Origin: Hysterangium stoloniferum
Taxonomy: Eukaryota; Basidiomycota; Agaricomycetes; Hysterangiales; Hysterangiaceae
NCBI GenBank assembly: GCA_015178975.1
Contig: WHVD01000091.1
Coordinates: forward strand, 124,001 to 188,000
Reading direction: 5' to 3'
Length of the DNA stretch: 64,000 nucleotides
In this document: positions 58,738 to 64,000 of the stretch, one piece after another
Layout: each line of letters starts with the position of its first letter
How positions within the stretch are numbered: position 1 is the first letter of the stretch
Translations under genes and position numbers: made by a program
The notes under the pieces: model-generated
The model's input: the letters and a program-made list of their open reading frames with translations, nothing else
What the model was told of the DNA's origin: nothing
Database searches by the model: none

Positions 58738-59666
58738 AATCGTTTAGAGGGTGGAAGACGCGGTATACGCGGTATGCGCGGATGAAGGTGTAAACTGAGA
58801 GGTCGACGACTTGCCTTGGCTAGGACGCGCGTTCACCCCGTCACAGAGTGTTGTCACGATGTCACATTTCAAATAAATAAATAATTATAATTCAATCATT
58901 AAATATTTTCTCTTATTCTTATCAGGTATTTTTCATTGTGAGTTAATATTCCCAAGAAAAATAAATAAATGCTTCATGATACCATTTAAGTGGTTTTCTT
59001 ATTTGGGAACAAACGAGCCATTTGGAGTGGCGGCCTGAAGGCGTTGGCATAAGATGCACGTTTTTGACATTCCGTGTTCAGATCCCTTTAGTGTCGGTTG
59101 GTTAAAAGTTGTCTTGATGTTCGTCGGTGACCAATGGCTGCCCTGTCCCTGGTAATCGAATGTGACCGTCAAATTGTTCTAGCCTCATGTTCTAGCCTCA
59201 TCGTATTCAGCCTCCGAACGATTACGTGATAACAATAATTGAGTTCATTCGTGTATAAGGCAACCGGAAAAGGCAACACTGGCGCCGACGCCACCCTCAT
59301 TAACAATCCCCACGACCACTGTGACAGATAGATTGAATTTAAACCCCGCTCCAAATGGGCGATCTAAGATGCCATGTTTGTATATGTTTATAGATGTCGG
59401 AGAATCTTCGCTTATATTTCAACGCAAAAGAGCACTTTCAAAATCATTTCTCGGCTTCTCTTGTACATGTACCCTTTCAAAATCAGTTCACGGCTTTACT
59501 TGTACATGTACCTTAAGACACTCACAAGATCGCAGTGAAGCACATTGGTTTCAATGTCAGGGGTTTACCCTGTCAGCGGCTAACTGAATTGAGGTCGGCA
59601 TTACGTAATTTTTTAATTTCGGATGTGACAATTGATTGTCCCGATAATAATATCAACCTTCTCGAC
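58738..59666. other. Intergenic between divergent PRE1 and thioesterase genes
   Basis: 0.9 kb. Holds a two-copy ~35-bp tandem repeat at 59437-59512 (CTTTCAAAATCA(T/G)TTC.CGGCTT..CTTGTACATGTACC) and a 13-bp TTCTAGCCTCATG doublet near 59178-59203. Both promoters must lie here. Confidence 0.5.
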
Positions 59667-60230
59667 ATGTCGATAACAGAGCTGAAGTCGAGAACTTGTG
59701 CTTCATATGGTTTTGTTACAACTCATAAAACACGCTGGTAGGTCAAAATTAGTACATAATCTTGAAAACCCCATTAGACCCCATTCTGCGTTCTTCACCT
59801 GAGTTAATATTGAGATTTTAGGTCAGACAATGATCAGTATGGACACGTAAATAACTCTATCTACCAGCATTATTTCGATACAATAATTAACACATACCTG
59901 ATCAAATATTGTGGCCTAAATCCATTGACCTCCTCCACAATTGGTCTGGCAGTTGCTACATCATGTCAATACTTTCGACCTCTAGCATTTCCCCAAGATA
60001 TCATTCTTGGATTGCGTGTCAACAAATTGGGGAGGAGTTCTGTCGTGTACGAGGTGGCGGTCTTTGCAGCTGAGTCGCCCGGTGATGGCCCCGCGGCGGT
60101 CGGTAATTTTACACATGTCTTCGTGGACAATAAAACGAGAAAACCTATCCCGCTGGGTCTCGAGTTGCGTAGCGGATTGGACAGGCTGTACATTGGTGAT
60201 GGAGGGCTTCTGAATCGAGGTAAATTATGA
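59667..60230 (+). CDS. Hotdog-fold acyl-CoA thioesterase (4HBT-like)
   Basis: Exons 59667-59737 and 59822-60230 give 159 aa. MSITELKSRTCASYGFVTTH leads into RW/SDNDQYGHVNNSIYQHYFD across an 84-nt intron. The D..Q.GHVNN motif contains the catalytic Asp and the N-terminal end of the hotdog helix. Then INTYLIKYCGL, GLAVATSCQYFRPLAFPQDI, LGLRVNKLGRSSVVYEVAVF and NFTHVFVDNKTRKPIPL, the standard hotdog strands. Likely hydrolyses acyl-CoA; the substrate is unknown. A longer start at 59535 is in frame but lacks family likeness. The last residues run through a possible GTAAAT donor, so the true end could differ slightly. Confidence 0.82.
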
Positions 60231-60617
60231 CGGGCAGTCGTTCACGGTGTAGATCTAAACAACATGTTAAAATATATTCAAAAATGTTTACTGCCGGATT
60301 ATAATGGGATAACCGCAATTGGGTGCTGTCAATAATATGAATCGCAATCGAACCTAATTAACTGTATGGAAGTCAGTCATGGCAGGCTCTAACAGGTTCT
60401 TTTTTAGTTAGTATTTGAAGGTGGTCATTAACCGGTTGTTTCCCCGATTCCTAAATGGAAGCACTGGGCGCCGCTGAGTTAGGGGCGCAGTGTTTTTTGC
60501 CACATGCTTTATGTAATTCTGGTATGGAATTCTGTGAAAGGTTGGTAAGCTGTTCCGAAAAACCCCTCTCGCCTTAATTTATTCAGTAGTGTCTGTAAGA
60601 ATAAAAGGCCCCTCAAT
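60231..60617. other. Short intergenic
   Basis: Promoter of the next gene; TTAATTTATTCAG near 60575 is AT-rich. Nothing else seen. Confidence 0.35.
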
Positions 60618-61192
60618 TTGAGTCAGAGCTCAAACTCCCCAGACATGAAAGAGGAAATTGAGAATATTCAAGTGCAATCTGTCGACAAGCCAACAGTCGA
60701 CGCTACTGCCTCTACGTCCCAAAGGGACGTATCCCACGCCGTGCCTCTCGACGCTCCTGACTCCGTATCCGAAAGGGAGGCACCCCAGCCGAACGACACA
60801 AACCCCCGCCCCAAAATCAACGCTACCCCCTCGATTATTGAAGTTGAATTCCCCGAGGTCGTCGCCGCCGCCGCCGAGATCGAGCTGCCCCCGTCCCGAC
60901 CGACGAGCCCTATCCCCCAGACGGGCTTATTCGTTGCAAACGCGCTCATCCCCAAGCGGGCAGCTAATTACTGGGACGATAAGGGCGCGAAGTTCATGCC
61001 GCGTTTTCATGAAGCTGACACCATCCGCCTCCTGGAGAGAGCCTTCCCTGACACTTGCACAACATGTGGTTATGGTAAGAATGTCCAATAGGTCTTTGTA
61101 CGATTAACCGTGCTAAACATTTTCCAGGAATAGTCATGGAACCCCGCCCTCCATTTCCCTGTCGTCACTGCGGTCATAACGGACCAAGGTGA
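60618..61192 (+). CDS. Small acidic protein ending in a two-CxxC zinc-ribbon-like tail
   Basis: 173 aa from exons 60618-61074 and 61128-61192 (intron GTAAGA..CCAG with a CTAAAC branch site). The first ~110 residues are disordered, rich in Pro, Glu and Ser. Then ANALIPKRAANYWDDKGAKF, MPRFHEADTIRLLERAFPDT and CTTCGYGIVMEPRPPFPCRH CGHNGPR. The pairs CTTC and CRHC, 17-18 residues apart and right at the C-terminus, could bind one zinc. An alternative start is ATG 60645. Not recognised by name. Confidence 0.6.
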
Positions 61193-61638
61193 ACCTGTCA
61201 CCCCGAAGGCAAGAGAAACATTAAAAAGAGTGTATTTTTTTCGAATAGCTTGTAAAGTAGTGTGATAGTCTAACATGTTAAAGTCATTTGAAAACCCGGT
61301 TTATGATATGCTAAACGACCACTCAGAGTTACATTTGTTGATATAACCACCTTCGTCAACATGCTGATTCGTTTGAGATGCAAGATTTAACTTATCGCTT
61401 GCCTTCGCACTATGTGGCGCGCCCATCTCGCGCCATCTCTCACGAAGGAGTGCCATACACAAAATTTCCTATGTATACGACGTTCATTTATATCACAACG
61501 TCATGTATATCCACACTCGTTGTAAGTCAAACAAAATTGCATAATGTTTTTCAGGGGGTTATTAGAAGGGAATAAGATTTGCTTAGGGTCGGAGACTAAA
61601 AAGAGGATCGGCAATTTACAATAACATCACACATACTA
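61193..61638. other. 3' flank, no gene seen
   Basis: No motif-bearing frame. Confidence 0.35.
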
Positions 61639-61815
61639 CAGTCGACTCCCTCATAACCCATACCCCAGATAACCCATACTCCCTCATAACCCATACAATT
61701 ATGGAGTAACCAATTTGCTAAGCGGGTTTTAATACCTCCCTGATAACCCATACTCCCTCATAACACATACTTCTGAGCCTATCCCAAGGGGTATGGGTTA
61801 TGAGGGAGTTGACTG
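61639..61815. mobile_element. 177-bp MITE with 28-bp inverted ends, TA target duplication
   Basis: Left end CAGTCGACTCCCTCATAACC then CATACCCC; the right end is its reverse complement with one change (GTTGACTG). TA flanks both sides (637-638 and 816-817). Internal subterminal copies of ATAACCCATACTCCCTCATA occur three times. Length, TA duplication and CAGT-type termini fit a non-autonomous Tc1/mariner-pogo (Fot1-like) element. It encodes nothing. Confidence 0.85.
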
Positions 61816-61817
61816 TA

Positions 61818-64000
61818 ACTGCCTGTGGAACTCACAAGGCGGAGTGGTTAACGCGTCAGTAAAATTTATTGTGAAAATATAATCTGAACATAACTAAATA
61901 TAGATCACTATCTGGTTTAACTAGCGGTCCATAAACGCATAGGAATATGCAGGAAAATAAACCCATGGTCACATCATGGGTTGACTTCAATATGAACGTC
62001 GCGCTCAATTCCATTTTCTGAACCCGCGTCATGACAAAATGGGGAGAGTTTCACTCCTGGGCCGCTTTCTGAACCAATGAAGTCGGAGAGGGCGGGTGGC
62101 ATGGTATAAGACGATCTTGAGTATACAGTTTCAAGTTCCATTCCTTTCCGTGGACCAGTGCACTGTGCTAAAGAATACAGTAGAGCATGCGCGTAACAGT
62201 CTTGAAGTGATCCGACCACAAGTTATGGGTTTTAGTCTCCCACCCTGGTACGAGGATTTCGATCTCGATCCTAGGGTGCATTCCAAATATACGCCCCGGA
62301 CATGCTTGAACAGGCTGCGTCGCCGAAGTTGGGCCATAGTAGAATGCATAGGCTGAAGCATCTCCACGATAGAGACAATGTTACAAGACGAGCCCTGTGT
62401 TGACTTGAACAAGGGCGGCCGATTTATGCATGAAAGGCCTAATGGCCATGGCTGGACTGGAGAGGTGTTGACGTCGCGAGCGTCTCTCGGGCGCTGGAGG
62501 CTCTATTACTACGGCTAGGCCGTTCTTGGACCTTCTCAGCAAAACTGGAAATCTGTTTTGTGTTGGTGAGCACTTTTAGATCTTGCCAAGTCACATAATG
62601 CATTTTATGGTTATATCAGTGTATGCACCGGGGTTTTGCTTTATTCTCTACCCTTTCAGGATATGTTGCACGCATGACTGCCACATTGTTGCAAACATGT
62701 ACATTTGTCAGTAAGCCTGGTACTTCCATATATATATACTACGCGTGTGCCTCTCCAAGCGTCGTACACATCACAGTAATTACATTTATCAGTCGCACCT
62801 CCTTCGCACCAAACTATCACAGCCCTTTCGCACCAAATTATCACAGCCCTTCTCATGCGTTTGGAGCGTCAAAGCCATACAATCGTTCCTTGGGCTGGCA
62901 AACATGTAAACGAGTCGAGCCCGAGGGTGAGGCGAACGTTACCGATAAACACGACATGATCTATCTTTGGACAACCTTTATTAGCGGTAAGTATGGGCCA
63001 GCTTCTCTGTCATTATTCAGGGTATCTGATGGAAATATATAAGCTTTAGTGGACAAAATAGTATTAGACCATGGTATTCACTGAGGTAGGTTGGTGGGTG
63101 GAGGTTGGGGCGTACTTTTGGCCGGTAAGAGGACTAGTTGACTGAGTAGCGAGCCTATATCGTAAATAGTCTTGCTGAGACGTCCGATTGGTGGGATAGC
63201 CATTCCGCCTCAGTCCTGGACCCTTATGAGCCTTTCAAAAGTTCTTCAACAATGCTGCCGTCGGACTTCTCAATGATATTAGTAGTGGTGCGAAATTTAG
63301 CCTGTTGAACATACTCACAAATGGACAGAAGCATAAACAACAAACGTATTTCTCCTCCCTTCATACCATATTACATGCCTCTAATGATGTGGGATTATGG
63401 CCTTAACCTCCGATGGGTGTGCTTGACGGAAGGGCAGTTACTGTGTGTGAGCTGGCATGAGTGAAGCGGGCAAGTGGTAACCAATATGCGTTTCGGCGCT
63501 CACCCCCGTCCATTTTCCCTAGGGTCTGCCACTTTCGCTACTTATCCGTTCCTTTCATTCCTCATCCCACCTTCACTTACTTTCAGTACTTATCCTTCGT
63601 TCAAGCAAAGTTTGAAAAAGGGAGTTTTGCCCCGAACTGCTCTAAATACTGGACTATTACGATTACATGTTCAGCCGGTTTGATGCGTGACATGAACTTT
63701 TCCCAAAAATTTTAAGAAAAGCGGTTTTCCAGTAGCGGACTTCAAGACCTAGTCAGTTCTTTTACACAATCAAGCTTTCCTGGCGGCTCCAAAATGAAGG
63801 GAAATATTAGGAAGCGCCCATAAAGTTATTGTTGCTTAGATCGTTTGGGAAATTTGTAATCGTAATTTCCGGAAATACTTTAGGCTGGCCACATGGTAGG
63901 CTGGTCATAAGTCATAAGAGAAAAAACTGGATGCCCGAATGTGTGGGAAAAGTGCAGGAAAGTTAGCGCTGAAAGGCACTTCAGACTCAACCTAATAATC
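61818..64000. other. 2.2-kb gene-poor end of window
   Basis: Only unsupported frames. Contains a 24-bp doublet TTCGCACCAAA(C/T)TATCACAGCCC at 62807-62853 and a GCGAGCGTCTCTCGGGCGCTGG palindromic stretch near 62475. No RNA gene recognised. Confidence 0.4.

Noticed and set aside
62623-63042. 139-codon frame with FAPNYHSP doublet
   Set aside because: The doublet comes from a 24-bp tandem repeat; no motif or splice support.

Overview
This window reads as nuclear DNA of a filamentous basidiomycete, most likely an agaricomycete. Genes are split by many short introns (about 50-60 nt, GT..AG, often with a CTAAC/CTRAY branch site). The genes point the same way: a psi-producing oxygenase, a secreted Taka-type amylase, a Zn2Cys6 regulator with the GRPPSLSL motif, and a small protein ending in RLRGG plus cysteines. 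Recognition is by protein motif only; no search was run, and the species is not identified.

Layout. 1-1275: 3' part of the nonsense-mediated decay factor UPF3. About 1.5-9.7 kb: a decayed Ty1/copia retrotransposon with a half-tRNA(iMet)-type primer site, gag, protease, integrase and RT/RNase H remnants. It is split by three nested solo LTRs, each with a perfect 5-bp target duplication, and its 3' end carries two LTRs in inverted orientation. 10.4-15.2 kb (-): haem-peroxidase/P450 fatty-acid oxygenase (Ppo family). 16.2-17.9 kb (+): FAD-dependent dehydrogenase of the fumarate reductase/tricarballylate dehydrogenase type. 18.2-20.0 kb (+): CDC20. 19.9-27.6 kb: a segmental repeat array with two intact ketopantoate reductase-like genes, two copies of a small Cys-rich protein gene, a copied CDC20 tail and several broken pieces.

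27.8-28.8 kb (-): kinetochore protein Mis12/Mtw1. 29.4-32.8 kb (+): Zn2Cys6 transcription factor. 33.6-34.5 kb (-): unrecognised 270-aa protein. 37.1-39.7 kb (+): secreted GH13 alpha-amylase with all three catalytic acids. 41.2-43.1 kb (-): C2H2-type zinc-finger protein. 44.7-47.6 kb: a ~160-bp satellite that grades into a larger composite repeat. 47.6-51.9 kb: no confident gene, one 17-bp minisatellite. 51.9-55.8 kb (-): CSE1 exportin. 56.6-57.3 kb: possible decayed cupredoxin-like gene. 58.0-58.7 kb (-): proteasome subunit PRE1 (beta4). 59.7-60.2 kb (+): hotdog thioesterase. 60.6-61.2 kb (+): small protein with two CxxC pairs. 61.6-61.8 kb: a MITE with 28-bp inverted ends and TA duplication. 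The last 2.2 kb holds nothing I can support.

The genes do not form an evident cluster. Housekeeping genes (UPF3, CDC20, MIS12, CSE1, PRE1) alternate with accessory genes and repeats. The least explained structures are the satellite/composite repeat upstream of the zinc-finger gene, the CDC20-MIS12 segmental array, and the change of reading frame across the P450 haem-ligand loop of the Ppo gene.
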